From positions 992,001 to 1,056,000 of the forward strand of contig NZ_WBIS01000001.1 in NCBI RefSeq assembly GCF_009749465.1: a stretch of 64,000 nt of DNA, given 5' to 3'. Both the position numbers and the translations under genes were made by a program. The stretch is from Agromyces terreus (GTDB taxonomy: Bacteria; Actinomycetota; Actinomycetes; Actinomycetales; Microbacteriaceae). Positions 32,949 to 41,572 of the stretch are shown here, piece by piece. Below the pieces are notes generated by a model. That model searched no databases, was not told where the DNA came from, and saw only the letters and a program-made list of their open reading frames with translations. Positions within the stretch are counted from its first letter, which is position 1; the number at the start of each line of letters is the position of its first letter.

Positions 32949-33866
32949 GTGAGCGAAGGGCCGTCGATCTCGCGACTCGACCTGAACCTGCTGGTCGCGC
33001 TGGACGCCCTGCTCACCGAGCGGAGCGTCACGAAGGCGGCGCAGCGTCTTCGGCTCAGCCAGCCGGCGCTGAGCGCCTCGCTCGCCCGCCTGCGCACCCA
33101 CTTCGGCGATCCGATCCTCGCGCGCCGCGGCAACGCGTACGAACTCACCCCGCTCGCCCTCCGCCTCGCCGAGCACACGGCATCGGCGCTCGAATCGGCG
33201 CGACGCGTGTTCGAGAGCCAGGCCGAGTGGTCGCCCGCGACCGCGACCCGGGAGTTCCTCATCTACGGGTCGGACTACGCCTTCGCCACGGTCGGTCGCG
33301 CGGCCGCGGCGCTCGCGCACGAGCGGGCGCCGCACGTGCGGTTCCGCTTCATGCTGCACACGACCGCCATCATCGACGAGGCCGAGCAGCGGCTGCGATC
33401 GGTCGACGGGCTGCTCATCCCCCACGGCTTCACCCCCGGGCTCCACCACGAGGACCTCTGGCACGACCGCTGGGTGATCGTGGGCTCGAGCGAACGGCCG
33501 CAGCATCCGCTGACCATGCAGGATCTCGCCGACGCGCCGTGGGTCTTCACCTACCAGTCGCGCACGGCGTTCACCTCGGCCGGTCGCCAGCTCGAGGAGC
33601 TCGGCATCGACCCCCGCGTCGACATCGTCGCCGAGAGCTTCCTCGCCCTCCCCCACTTCATCATCGGCACCGACCGGCTCGGACTCGTGCAGGCCAGGCT
33701 CGCCGACACCGTGCGCTCGCTCGGCGGCCTGCAGGTGTTCGACCCGCCGTTCGAGGCGACCCCGCTCACGAACGCGCTGTGGTGGCATCCGGTGCACGAC
33801 CACGACCCCGAACACGCGTGGATGCGCGAGCTCTTCGCCGAGGCGGGGCGGTCGCTCGACGCGTGA
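32949..33866 (+). CDS. LysR family regulator
   Basis: A 305-residue LysR-type regulator. The N-terminal HTH reads LLTERSVTKAAQRLRLSQPALSASLARLRTHFGDPIL. The effector domain (from about residue 95) resembles the NodD/LinR branch, which often binds aromatic inducers. GTG at 32949 has GAGGAGG at 32938-32944. No gene diverges from it, unlike most LysR genes, so its target is unclear: the ROK/C-glycoside genes behind it or the FAD hydroxylase ahead. It is a distant relative of the LysR protein at 56560. Confidence 0.87.
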   Translation: MSEGPSISRLDLNLLVALDALLTERSVTKAAQRLRLSQPALSASLARLRTHFGDPILARRGNAYELTPLALRLAEHTASALESARRVFESQAEWSPATATREFLIYGSDYAFATVGRAAAALAHERAPHVRFRFMLHTTAIIDEAEQRLRSVDGLLIPHGFTPGLHHEDLWHDRWVIVGSSERPQHPLTMQDLADAPWVFTYQSRTAFTSAGRQLEELGIDPRVDIVAESFLALPHFIIGTDRLGLVQARLADTVRSLGGLQVFDPPFEATPLTNALWWHPVHDHDPEHAWMRELFAEAGRSLDA

Positions 33867-34104
33867 GATCGCACGCCCGGTCCGGTGGCGCTCTGCAGCA
33901 AGGTTCCCGAGCGTCGCACGTGACCGCGGCGACTGAGTTCCTCTCGGAGTAGACGAGACGGCGGCGTTGCCCCGCGCCGCAACCGACCGATCCGCGCCCC
34001 GGAACGGGCCGGGCGTCGATGCTGTCTTCCACTGTCCGACCGATCGCATGGAGAAGTTGGCATCGGCGATGCGAATGACGTGCATCAGCACACGCGATCA
34101 CGCA
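33867..34104. other. Non-coding stretch between the LysR gene and the FAD hydroxylase promoter
   Basis: About 240 bp without a supported gene. I see no tRNA-like fold, strong terminator or repeat. The reading frame running through it from 33967 lacks a ribosome binding site and is only an extension of the hydroxylase frame. The end of the stretch leads into the TetR operator. Confidence 0.4.
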
Positions 34105-34129
34105 CAAACTGTAACTGCCTTACAGTTTG
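34105..34129 (+). promoter_or_regulatory. TetR-type operator upstream of the FAD hydroxylase
   Basis: CAAACTGTAA-CTGCC-TTACAGTTTG has perfect 10-bp arms and a 5-nt spacer, 35 bp before the hydroxylase start. It is AT-rich against a GC-rich background, and the TetR gene lies directly after the hydroxylase. Such palindromes are typical TetR-family sites. Confidence 0.7.
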
Positions 34130-34164
34130 AAGAGCCCCATCGGCACGCACTCGAGGAGGAGAGC

Positions 34165-35385
34165 ATGTCCCAATCCGCACCCATCACGGTCGTCGGCGCC
34201 GGCCCAGCAGGCATGGCGGCGGCCCTCAGCCTGCTGAGAGCCGGCCACGACGTTCGACTGTACGAGCGGTACGCCCGAGCACGCCCCGCGGGAAACATCC
34301 TCAATCTCTGGCCGCCGCCCATCAAGGCTCTCGAGGCCATGGGCGTCGACGTTGCAGACCTCGGCGCCCCGTGCCACACCACGTTCCGATCCGAATCGGG
34401 ACGCATCCGAGCCGATGTGCGAATCCCGGACGACGTGATCGCGCGCTACGGCGGCGGCTTCATCGGTCTGCTCCGCCCCGACCTGTACACGCGGATGCTC
34501 GCAGCACTCCCCGACGGCGTGCTGCAGACCGGCCGCGAACTGGCATCGATCGATGACCACGGCGACGGCGTGACCCTGGCCTTCACCGACGGCGAGACGT
34601 TCGAGACGCCGGTGCTCATCGGCGCCGACGGCATCGACTCGGCCGTGCGACGGCACCTCTGGGGCGCGACCCCCAAGCGCCCGCATCATCTCCACATCAT
34701 CGGCGGCTTCACCTTCGATATCGACGGCATCCCCGAGCTCGAGCTCGGCGAGGTCGTGCTCACCCACAACCGCACCGTCCAGGGCACCTACTCGTCGATC
34801 CGGCGTGACGGCCGCACCGGCATCCAGTGGTGGCTGCTCGAAGCGTGGCCGGACGACCACGAGGCACCGGCCGACCTCCATGCACACGGCACCACGCTCG
34901 CCGCGGGGTTTCGCGGCCCCCTCTCAGCACTCGTCGCCCGCACACCCACCGAGCAGACGCAGCGTTGGCCGATCCGCGATATCGCCCCGCTCCCGAAATG
35001 GTCGAAGGGTCGCATCACGATCGCCGGCGACGCCGCGCACGCGACCTCCCCCTATGCGGCGTACGGCGCCGGCATGTCGATCTGCGACGGCTACTTCCTC
35101 GGCCAGACACTCGCGGGCGTCGACCTCGCCGACACGACCGCCGTCACTGCCGCGCTCGAAGCATACGAGCGACCTCGGATCCCGCACACCCGCTCGCAAG
35201 TGCAACAGGCGTACGTGCTGGGCAAGGTGTTCCACCATGCGCCGGCGTTCCTGCGGCCGATCCGAGACTTCGTGCTCGACCGGACACCGCTGCTCCAGAA
35301 GCAAGTCGGTGAGCGAAGCCCCGGCGAGATCGTGGCGCAGCTCGCCGAGATGGGCGACGGCATCTTGTCGCCGACCACGCGGTGA
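34165..35385 (+). CDS. FAD-dependent monooxygenase
   Basis: A 406-residue class A flavoprotein monooxygenase. Motifs are ITVVGAGPAGMAAALSLLRAG with ER at strand 2, the DG motif VLIGADGIDSAVR and the GD motif ITIAGDAAHATSPYAAYGAGM. ATG at 34165 has GAGGAGGAGAG upstream. A perfect palindrome precedes it and a TetR gene follows, so expression is probably induced by its own substrate. Relatives hydroxylate phenolic acids or oxidise antibiotics; sequence alone does not decide. It is only distantly like the monooxygenase at 18835. Confidence 0.85.
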   Translation: MSQSAPITVVGAGPAGMAAALSLLRAGHDVRLYERYARARPAGNILNLWPPPIKALEAMGVDVADLGAPCHTTFRSESGRIRADVRIPDDVIARYGGGFIGLLRPDLYTRMLAALPDGVLQTGRELASIDDHGDGVTLAFTDGETFETPVLIGADGIDSAVRRHLWGATPKRPHHLHIIGGFTFDIDGIPELELGEVVLTHNRTVQGTYSSIRRDGRTGIQWWLLEAWPDDHEAPADLHAHGTTLAAGFRGPLSALVARTPTEQTQRWPIRDIAPLPKWSKGRITIAGDAAHATSPYAAYGAGMSICDGYFLGQTLAGVDLADTTAVTAALEAYERPRIPHTRSQVQQAYVLGKVFHHAPAFLRPIRDFVLDRTPLLQKQVGERSPGEIVAQLAEMGDGILSPTTR

Positions 35386-35390
35386 CGCAC

Positions 35391-35428
35391 GCAGGATGTC
35401 CGCGTGCGACGCCCCGCGGACATCCTGC
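35391..35428 (+). terminator. Strong hairpin between the hydroxylase and TetR genes
   Basis: GCAGGATGTCCGCG and CGCGGACATCCTGC form a perfect 14-bp stem with a 10-nt loop, beginning 5 bp after the hydroxylase stop and ending 11 bp before the TetR start. It could terminate or attenuate transcription into the regulator gene; a second operator is the alternative. Confidence 0.55.
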
Positions 35429-35439
35429 ATCGTAGGCTC

Positions 35440-36039
35440 GTGAACGTGACCGATACCGTGCGCCCGCCTCGTCAGGCACGCAGCCGCGACGCCTGGGAGC
35501 GCGTGCTCGCCGTCGGCCTCGACCTGCTCCAGACCGATGGATACGAAGGACTCACCGTCGGCGAAGTCTGCCGCCGCGCAAAGGTATCCGCACCCTCCAT
35601 CTACGCCCGCGTCGACGGGCTGTCCGGACTCGTGCTGGCGGTCTACGAACGCGGAATGACGGCTGTCGCGGCGACCGAGGATCGCCGGCTCGCGGCGTCC
35701 GATGGCACGATCGAGGACGTCGTCGGTGCAATGGCCGCGGTATTCGCCGAACACCGGGCGCTGCTGAGGGCGGTGATCTCGCGTGCGGCCGCCGACCCCG
35801 CGCTCCTGACCCGAGGCGCGGTCCTCTCGCGGGCCGTGATCGACCGCTTTGCTGCCGCGCTCGACAGCGTCCAGCCCGAACAAGCGTTGACGCTCATGCG
35901 TGCGGTCTATACGGAGTGCTCGTTTCGCGCGATGTACGGGTCCACATTCTGGAGCGACGAGGACGAGACGGACGAGGCGTTCGTCGCCCGTCTCATCGCC
36001 TTCGCGCGCAGGCTTGCGGACGGCACAGCCGCCCCCTGA
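35440..36039 (+). CDS. TetR family repressor
   Basis: A 199-residue TetR protein. The HTH is GYEGLTVGEVCRRAKVSAPSIYARVDGLSGLVLAVYERG, followed by an all-helical ligand domain. GTG at 35440 avoids starting inside the hairpin at 35391-35428, where the longer frame begins; GTG at 35446 is also possible. It should bind the palindrome at 34105-34129 and release it when the hydroxylase substrate is present (inference). Confidence 0.85.
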   Translation: MNVTDTVRPPRQARSRDAWERVLAVGLDLLQTDGYEGLTVGEVCRRAKVSAPSIYARVDGLSGLVLAVYERGMTAVAATEDRRLAASDGTIEDVVGAMAAVFAEHRALLRAVISRAAADPALLTRGAVLSRAVIDRFAAALDSVQPEQALTLMRAVYTECSFRAMYGSTFWSDEDETDEAFVARLIAFARRLADGTAAP

Positions 36040-36074
36040 TACGAACGGCCACGCGAAACGAAGAACGCGCCGGA

Positions 36075-36905
36075 TCAGCGGGATGCCGACAGCGCGATGA
36101 GCTCGGCGCGCGACTGGGCGCCCGCTTTGCGCAGCAGGTTCGACACGTGGAACTTCACCGTGTTCTCGCTGATGCCGAGCTGACCGGCGATGTCGCGGTT
36201 GCGCGCGCCCGACGCGACGAGCTTCAGCACCTCCCGCTCGCGCAGCGACAGCGGCACCGCGTCGACCAGCGGCTCGGGCGCCGTCGGCGGGTCGAGCGGC
36301 AGCCGGATATCGAGGTTCGAGCCCCACCCGGGCGTCGAGGTCACCCGCATGTCGCCGTCGAGGGCCGCGACGTGCTCGACCATGGGGCGCAGCGAATCGT
36401 CGTGCCCCGTCAGCACCCCGTCGCCGTCGTCGCGGATGCCGATGAGCAGGTTGAGCCCGTCGCAGTCCCACTGGATGCGCACGCGCTTGGTCTCACCCTG
36501 GTCGACGAGCGCGAGCACCGCGCTGCGCACGATCGCACGCGCGGCGAAGGCGACCTCGCCCGGCAGCGCACGGCCCGTCGCCGGCGGTTCGACGAACTGC
36601 ACGTCGAGGTCGCTGAAGCGCACGAGCGGACGCAGATCGCTCTGCAGACGCGCGAACGCACCGACGACGGGTTCGAGCATCGCGCTGCGCTGCTCGTCGC
36701 TCGCCATGCGCAGCCCGACGAGGGCCGCGGCCGCCGCGTCGATCGCGACGGTGCGGGCACCGCGGTCGTCGAGACGGTCGGAGCGGAGGATCGCGAGGAT
36801 CGACTCGAGCGTCAACGCGTGCTGGTCGGCCTGCTCGGCCATGGCGCGGGCCTGCTCGGACAGCAGGCGGCGCGAGCTCGGCGACGGCAGTTCGGTCTCG
36901 GTCAC
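36075..36905 (-). CDS. LuxR-type regulator with a histidine-kinase-like ATPase domain
   Basis: A 276-residue protein with an unusual order. Residues about 120-205 look like an HATPase domain: helix GEVAFAARAIVRSAVLALV in the N-box position, IGIRDDGDGVL as the G1 box and STPGWGSNLDIRLPL as the G2 region. Residues about 210-276 are a LuxR/GerE HTH (LSLREREVLKLVASGARNRDIAGQLGISENTVKFHVSNLLRKAG). No receiver domain and no clear phosphoacceptor His is present. The GTG start at 36905 faces hxlB across about 100 bp, so it probably controls formaldehyde fixation. Confidence 0.8.
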   Translation of the reverse strand: MTETELPSPSSRRLLSEQARAMAEQADQHALTLESILAILRSDRLDDRGARTVAIDAAAAALVGLRMASDEQRSAMLEPVVGAFARLQSDLRPLVRFSDLDVQFVEPPATGRALPGEVAFAARAIVRSAVLALVDQGETKRVRIQWDCDGLNLLIGIRDDGDGVLTGHDDSLRPMVEHVAALDGDMRVTSTPGWGSNLDIRLPLDPPTAPEPLVDAVPLSLREREVLKLVASGARNRDIAGQLGISENTVKFHVSNLLRKAGAQSRAELIALSASR

Positions 36906-37006
36906 GTCGCAACCCTATCCTCGTCGGCCCACCCATGCTTTCGGGTAGGCGAATCCCGACCGATGGGCGGGCGCACCGCGGCTCGAAGTCTCGCAGCATG
37001 GGGCGT

Positions 37007-37636
37007 ATGGAAGCACTCGACACCGCCGTCACGCCCGCTCTCGCGCCCGCCGTAACGCCGGCCGCGACCGCGCCCGGGGTGACGTCGTCCCTCGCCGTGA
37101 TCGCGGCCGAGATCGCGTCGGCGCTCACCCGCATCGAGCGGGATGCCGCAACAGACCTCTCGGCGACCGCCGACCTCGTGCTCGAGGCTCGCCGCGTCTT
37201 CGTGCTCGGCGCCGGGCGCTCAGGACTCGCGCTGCGGATGACGGCCATGCGGCTCATGCATCTCGGACTCGAGGTGCATGTCGTGGGCGAGGTGACCGCT
37301 CCGGCGATCGGCGCCGGAGACCTGCTGCTGACGGCGAGCGGGTCGGGCACGACCGGCGGCATCGTGCGGGCCGCCGAGACGGCGATCTCCGCCGGCGCAC
37401 GCATCGCCGCCATCACGACCGCGCCCGCATCACCGCTCGCCGCCCTGGCCTCGGCAGTGATCGCCGTTCCCGCGGCCGGCAAGCTCGATCGCTCCGAAGC
37501 CGCGTCGGCGCAATACGCCGGCAGCCTCTTCGAGCAGACCGTCGTGCTCATCGGCGATGCGCTCTTCGATGCGCTCTGGCACCGCAGCGGGCAGAGCGCC
37601 GACGACCTCTGGCCCCGCCACGCCAACCTCGAATGA
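37007..37636 (+). CDS. hxlB: 6-phospho-3-hexuloisomerase
   Basis: A 209-residue SIS-domain isomerase. The sugar-phosphate pocket is seen in RRVFVLGAGRSGLALRMTAMRLMHLG and LLLTASGSGTTGGIVRAAETA, and the C-terminus has QYAGSLFEQTVVLIGDALFDAL, typical of PHI. It converts D-arabino-3-hexulose 6-phosphate to fructose 6-phosphate, the second step of ribulose monophosphate formaldehyde fixation. ATG at 37007 has GGGG just upstream; ATG at 36998 is also in frame. hxlA follows 47 bp later. Confidence 0.9.
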   Translation: MEALDTAVTPALAPAVTPAATAPGVTSSLAVIAAEIASALTRIERDAATDLSATADLVLEARRVFVLGAGRSGLALRMTAMRLMHLGLEVHVVGEVTAPAIGAGDLLLTASGSGTTGGIVRAAETAISAGARIAAITTAPASPLAALASAVIAVPAAGKLDRSEAASAQYAGSLFEQTVVLIGDALFDALWHRSGQSADDLWPRHANLE

Positions 37637-37683
37637 CCTATTCCGCATCCGCATCGATTCACCCCACGAAAGGAAACAACCGC

Positions 37684-38307
37684 ATGAAGCTCCAGTTCGC
37701 CATGGACACGCTGTCCACCGAATCCGCCCTCGCGCTCGCCGCGGCGGCCGCACCGCACGTCGACATCCTCGAGCTCGGGACCCCGCTCATCAAGAGCGAG
37801 GGACTCTCGGCGATCACGGCCGTCAAGCAGGCCCACCCCGACAAGATCGTGTTCGCCGACCTGAAGACGATGGATGCCGGCGAGCTCGAGGCCGAGATCG
37901 CCTTCGCCGCGGGCGCCGACCTCGTGACCGTGCTCGGCACCGCCGGGGACAGCACCATCGCGGGCGCCGTCAAGGCCGCCAAGAAGCACGGCAAGGGCAT
38001 CGTCGTCGACCTCATCGGCGTCGCCGACAAGCCCGCCCGCGCCAAGCAGGTCGTGGCCCTCGGCGCCGAGTTCGTCGAGATGCACGCGGGCCTCGACGAG
38101 CAGGCCGAAGACGGCTTCACGTTCGCGACGCTGCTGCGCGACGGCGAGGCATCCGGTGTCCCGTTCTCGGTGGCCGGCGGCGTGACCGCCGCCAGCATCG
38201 GGTCGGTGCGCGACTCGGGCGCTCGCATCGCGGTCGCCGGCAGCGCGATCTACAGCGCCGAGAACGTCGGCGAGGCCGCCGCGCAGCTCCGCGCCGCCAT
38301 CGGCTGA
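37684..38307 (+). CDS. hxlA: 3-hexulose-6-phosphate synthase
   Basis: A 207-residue member of the OMP decarboxylase fold. It opens LQFAMDTLSTESALALAAAAAPHVDILELGTPLIKSEG and has the catalytic DxKxxD region as FADLKTMDAGELEAEIAF, plus phosphate-binding FSVAGGVTAASI. It condenses formaldehyde with ribulose 5-phosphate. ATG at 37684 has AAAGGA upstream. With hxlB it forms a detoxification pair, likely needed because the neighbouring P450 system could release formaldehyde by O-demethylation (inference). A terminator follows. Confidence 0.93.
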   Translation: MKLQFAMDTLSTESALALAAAAAPHVDILELGTPLIKSEGLSAITAVKQAHPDKIVFADLKTMDAGELEAEIAFAAGADLVTVLGTAGDSTIAGAVKAAKKHGKGIVVDLIGVADKPARAKQVVALGAEFVEMHAGLDEQAEDGFTFATLLRDGEASGVPFSVAGGVTAASIGSVRDSGARIAVAGSAIYSAENVGEAAAQLRAAIG

Positions 38308-38320
38308 GACCCGCACACCG

Positions 38321-38352
38321 AACAGGCCGCGAGCGTTCGCTCGCGGCCTGTT
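38321..38352. terminator. Bidirectional terminator between hxlA and the SDR gene
   Basis: AACAGGCCGCGAGCG and CGCTCGCGGCCTGTT are perfect 15-bp arms separated by TT, so a slightly shorter stem with a 4-6-nt loop will form. It lies between two convergent genes and ends in TGTTCTG, giving some U-richness on both strands. Confidence 0.8.
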
Positions 38353-38368
38353 CTGCATTCCGCATGTC

Positions 38369-39139
38369 TCACGCGAGCGGGAGCGCCGAGCCCATCGCGC
38401 GAGCCGTGCCCAAACCCCCGCCGTGGCCGGTGAGCCCGCCGTCGACGGCGATCTCCGCCCCGGTGACGAACGACGCCGCCGGGGAGAGCAGATGGGCGAC
38501 GACCTCGGCCACCTCGCGCGGTCTGCCGGTGCGTCCGAGCGGCGTCGAGTCGTTGCTCGCCTCACGGAACGCGACCGGGGCGCTCGCCGTCATCGGCGTC
38601 TCGATGTATCCGGGGCTCACGAGATTGACCCGGATGCCGCGTGTCCCGAGTTCCATCGCCGCGGTCTTCGTGATGCCCCGCAGCGCCCATTTGCTCGCGC
38701 CGTAGGCGACGCCGTAATGGGCGGTCGAGCCGGCGGCGGAACCGATGTTCACGATGGAACCGCCTCGCCGCATCAGGGGCGCGAGCGCCTGGATCCCGAA
38801 TGCCGGCCCGGCCGCGTTGACGGCGAACGCCGCTTCGAAGTCCGTCGATTCGACATCGTGCAGTCGCGCGCGAGTGGTGATGCCGGCGGCGTTGACGAGC
38901 CCGTCGAGCGAGTGCCCTGATGCGCCGAGGTCTTCGGCCAGCGCCCGCCACGCGGAGGGATCGGCGACATCGAGCACGACACGCTCGATCTCGCCGACCG
39001 CCGTCACCTCCGCATCCTCCCAGCGCAGATCGCCCGCGATGACCGTGGCCCCCGCCTCGGCCAGCACCGACGCCGTCGCAGCACCGATTCCGGAGGCTGC
39101 CCCGGTGACGACGTAGCGTCGATTCCCGTGGTCCGTCAT
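38369..39139 (-). CDS. Short-chain dehydrogenase/reductase (SDR)
   Basis: A 256-residue classical SDR. It has the cofactor motif VTGAASGIGAATA, NAAG in LVNAAGITTRA, the catalytic Ser in IVNIGSAAGS and YGASK with the Tyr and Lys, then SPGYIETPMT. The acidic end of strand 2 (AGDLRWEDAE) favours NAD over NADP. ATG at 39139 has AGAGG 6 nt upstream. It follows the Liv-type binding-protein gene by 79 bp on the same strand and may oxidise an alcohol in the aromatic substrate; no specific substrate can be given. Confidence 0.88.
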   Translation of the reverse strand: MTDHGNRRYVVTGAASGIGAATASVLAEAGATVIAGDLRWEDAEVTAVGEIERVVLDVADPSAWRALAEDLGASGHSLDGLVNAAGITTRARLHDVESTDFEAAFAVNAAGPAFGIQALAPLMRRGGSIVNIGSAAGSTAHYGVAYGASKWALRGITKTAAMELGTRGIRVNLVSPGYIETPMTASAPVAFREASNDSTPLGRTGRPREVAEVVAHLLSPAASFVTGAEIAVDGGLTGHGGGLGTARAMGSALPLA

Positions 39140-39218
39140 GACGACCTCTTCCTTTCCGGATCCTGCACGGGAATGGGCCACGAGGCGACGCTCGCGGCCC
39201 ATTCACGGTGTGCGATCG

Positions 39219-40439
39219 TCAGTCGACGATGCCGAGGTCCCGGACATCCTGGATGTCGCCCTCATCGGTCCAGCTCGTGCCGTCGAAGCGGCTCAGCTGG
39301 TACTGGAAGACGACACGACCGTGCGCACTCGCGTCGAGCGTGATGCCGTCGCGGAGCATCGGGTTCTCGGTCGAATCGAACGAGTCCCAAGCTGTCAACA
39401 GGCCCTCGCTGTCGTACGACTCGGCCCGCGAGAGCGCATCGATCAGCGCCGCCCCGAGGCCGTAGCCCTCGAGGGCGAGCGCGTTCGACACATCCGCATC
39501 GTGACCTGAGGCCTCCATGTCGGCGGTGTACTGGGCGATGACCTCGTCGTCGGCGTACCGGGGGTCGGACGGGTCCTTGAAGAACTCGAACGAGTACGCG
39601 TCCTTGACCGCTTCGGGCCCCGCGAGGTTGATCACGGTGTGGAAGTCGGACACGGTCGACGACAGCAGGACCGTCGGCTTCCAGCCGATCTGCTGCATGT
39701 ACGCGAGCGTCGACCCGCCCGTGGGCGCACCGATGTTGAAGATCACGGTATCGACGCCGGCCGCCTGGAACTGGCTGATCTGGGCACTGAGGTCGGCCGT
39801 GCCGGGTGCGACCGCCGCCACCTGCGCGGGCACGATGCCCTGCTCGGCGAGCCCGGCGAGGTGGCTCTCGGTGAGGTCGTTGTTGAAGCCGATGTACCCG
39901 ACGACGGCGTCTGGCTTGTTCTCGGTCAGCCACTTGCCCTGCAGCTGTGCCTCCCACGAGACATCCGGCCAGAAGGCCCGCTGCATCGGGAACGCCTCGA
40001 CATCGCTGAGCGGCGAGTTGCCGGCCATCGAGACGCCCATCACGTTCTTCTGGCCGAGGTACTCGCGACCTGCGATCGAGATGCCGCCGAAGTTCACGAC
40101 GGCGATAGCGCCGTCCTGCTCGACGAACTTCCGTTCGTTCTCGACGAGACGAGACGGGTCGTAGGCGTCGTCCGCCGTGACGAGGGTGATCTCGTGACCG
40201 TCGACGCCGCCGGCCTCGTTGGCCGCTGCGATCGCGGCCTCGAGCCCGGAGAGTCCCGGCGCGACGGAGCCGAGCGGGCCGCTCTGGGGCCAACTCGCTC
40301 CGATCACGATCGGGGCGTCGTCGGCGACTGCGCTGTCGCCGGCGGCCGCGCGCGGGGTGCATCCGGCGAGGGCGAGCATCGCGACTGCGGCGACCGCGAT
40401 CGTGGCGACCCTGCCACGGATTCGTTTCTGCTGGTTCAT
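39219..40439 (-). CDS. Liv-type ABC transporter substrate-binding lipoprotein
   Basis: A 406-residue binding protein. The signal peptide ends at lipobox ALAGC (Cys27). The mature protein has the branched-chain amino acid-type fold: IVIGASWPQSGPLGSVAPGLSGLEAAIAAAN, then NERKFVEQDGAIAVV and YIGFNNDLTESHLAGLAEQG. In this family, operons linked to aromatic genes often bind aromatic acids such as coumarate or benzoate derivatives instead of amino acids. It overlaps the LivM-type gene by 4 bp and ends the transporter operon. Confidence 0.88.
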   Translation of the reverse strand: MNQQKRIRGRVATIAVAAVAMLALAGCTPRAAAGDSAVADDAPIVIGASWPQSGPLGSVAPGLSGLEAAIAAANEAGGVDGHEITLVTADDAYDPSRLVENERKFVEQDGAIAVVNFGGISIAGREYLGQKNVMGVSMAGNSPLSDVEAFPMQRAFWPDVSWEAQLQGKWLTENKPDAVVGYIGFNNDLTESHLAGLAEQGIVPAQVAAVAPGTADLSAQISQFQAAGVDTVIFNIGAPTGGSTLAYMQQIGWKPTVLLSSTVSDFHTVINLAGPEAVKDAYSFEFFKDPSDPRYADDEVIAQYTADMEASGHDADVSNALALEGYGLGAALIDALSRAESYDSEGLLTAWDSFDSTENPMLRDGITLDASAHGRVVFQYQLSRFDGTSWTDEGDIQDVRDLGIVD

Positions 40440-41572
40440 CGGGGTTCCTCTCGGTCGGGTGTGGTCTCTGGCATCGGGGATGCCGTGGGTGCGGTTCGCG
40501 GCGACCGCCGCGCTCGGCTCCGGCGTCGCATCCAGATCGCGAGACGGCGGATGCCGCCGGCGATGCCGTTCGGGGCGACGATCACGCAGACGCCGAGCAC
40601 GACGGCGAAGACGAGTTGCGCGAGATAGGCGGATGCCTCCCCCGGGATGACGGAGCTCGTGATCGACGGCAGATAGACGACGAGCGCCGCGCCCAGGATC
40701 GCGCCGACCCAGGAGCGACTGCCGCCCACGACCGAGGCGACGAGGATCGTGATCGAGAAGATCAGCGGGTACGACTCGGGCACGACGAGCCCGAGCACGA
40801 ACGCGAAGATCGCGCCGCCGAACGCCGCGATCATCGAACTGATGACGAAGAGCTGGAGCTTGACGAGGTGCGTGTCGACTCCGCTTGACACGGCGAGGAT
40901 GCGGCCGGCCCGGATCAGCGACAGCGCACGACCGGTTCGCCGGCCCACGAGTCGGTTCAGGAACGCGATCGTGGCGAGGAGCAGCGCGAGCACGACGAGG
41001 TAGAGCCACTGCGCATCCGTCAATGCCTCGGTCGGCGAAGGGAGCGCCGGCGCGCTCAGCGTGACGCCGGCCTGCCCCCCGGTGAAGTCCGAGAAGCGGT
41101 ACAGCAGCACCGGGAACAGCGCCGCGATGACGATCGTGAGCAGCCCGAGGTTGAAGCCGCCCATGCGCGTCGCGGGGAGGCCGATCACGAGCCCGACCAC
41201 GCCTCCCACCGCGATCGCCACGAGCAGGGCTGCCCACGCGGGCATCTCGATGAAGCGCATCGACATCATCGCGGCATAGCCGCCGATGCCGAAGATCGCG
41301 CCCTGGCCGAGGCTCACCTGCCCCGAGAACCCGGTGAGCAGGTTCAGGCTCGCGACGCCGATCGCCACGGCCGCGACCCGGCTGAGGTTGAACAGGTCGT
41401 AGTCGCTCACGACGAAGGGCACGACCGCTGCCAGGAGCGCGGCGACGACCCCGAGCCAGAACGAGACCCGTGCAGCGGCAGGTCGGACCGGGGGCCCACC
41501 GTTCGGAGCCGACGGCGGTCGAACGGCCTCGCGGTGGTCGGATCGGTTCGGAACGGCGATCTGGGCGCTCAT
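40436..41572 (-). CDS. Liv-type ABC transporter permease (LivM-like)
   Basis: A 378-residue inner-membrane permease with about ten hydrophobic helices. Conserved LivM features are LNLLTGFSGQVSLGQGAIFGIGGYAAM and GLVVPESYPLIFSITILVASVVGGSRSWVGAILGAAL. Charged tails of about 35 residues flank the membrane part on both ends. The ATG overlaps the LivH-type gene stop by 4 bp. It pairs with the LivH-like protein at 41569 to form the channel. Confidence 0.88.
   Translation of the reverse strand: MSAQIAVPNRSDHREAVRPPSAPNGGPPVRPAAARVSFWLGVVAALLAAVVPFVVSDYDLFNLSRVAAVAIGVASLNLLTGFSGQVSLGQGAIFGIGGYAAMMSMRFIEMPAWAALLVAIAVGGVVGLVIGLPATRMGGFNLGLLTIVIAALFPVLLYRFSDFTGGQAGVTLSAPALPSPTEALTDAQWLYLVVLALLLATIAFLNRLVGRRTGRALSLIRAGRILAVSSGVDTHLVKLQLFVISSMIAAFGGAIFAFVLGLVVPESYPLIFSITILVASVVGGSRSWVGAILGAALVVYLPSITSSVIPGEASAYLAQLVFAVVLGVCVIVAPNGIAGGIRRLAIWMRRRSRARRSPRTAPTASPMPETTPDREEPR

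Noticed and set aside
35404-35439. Upstream start for the TetR protein at 35404
   Set aside because: It lies inside the 14-bp hairpin at 35391-35428 and the added residues do not resemble TetR N-termini.
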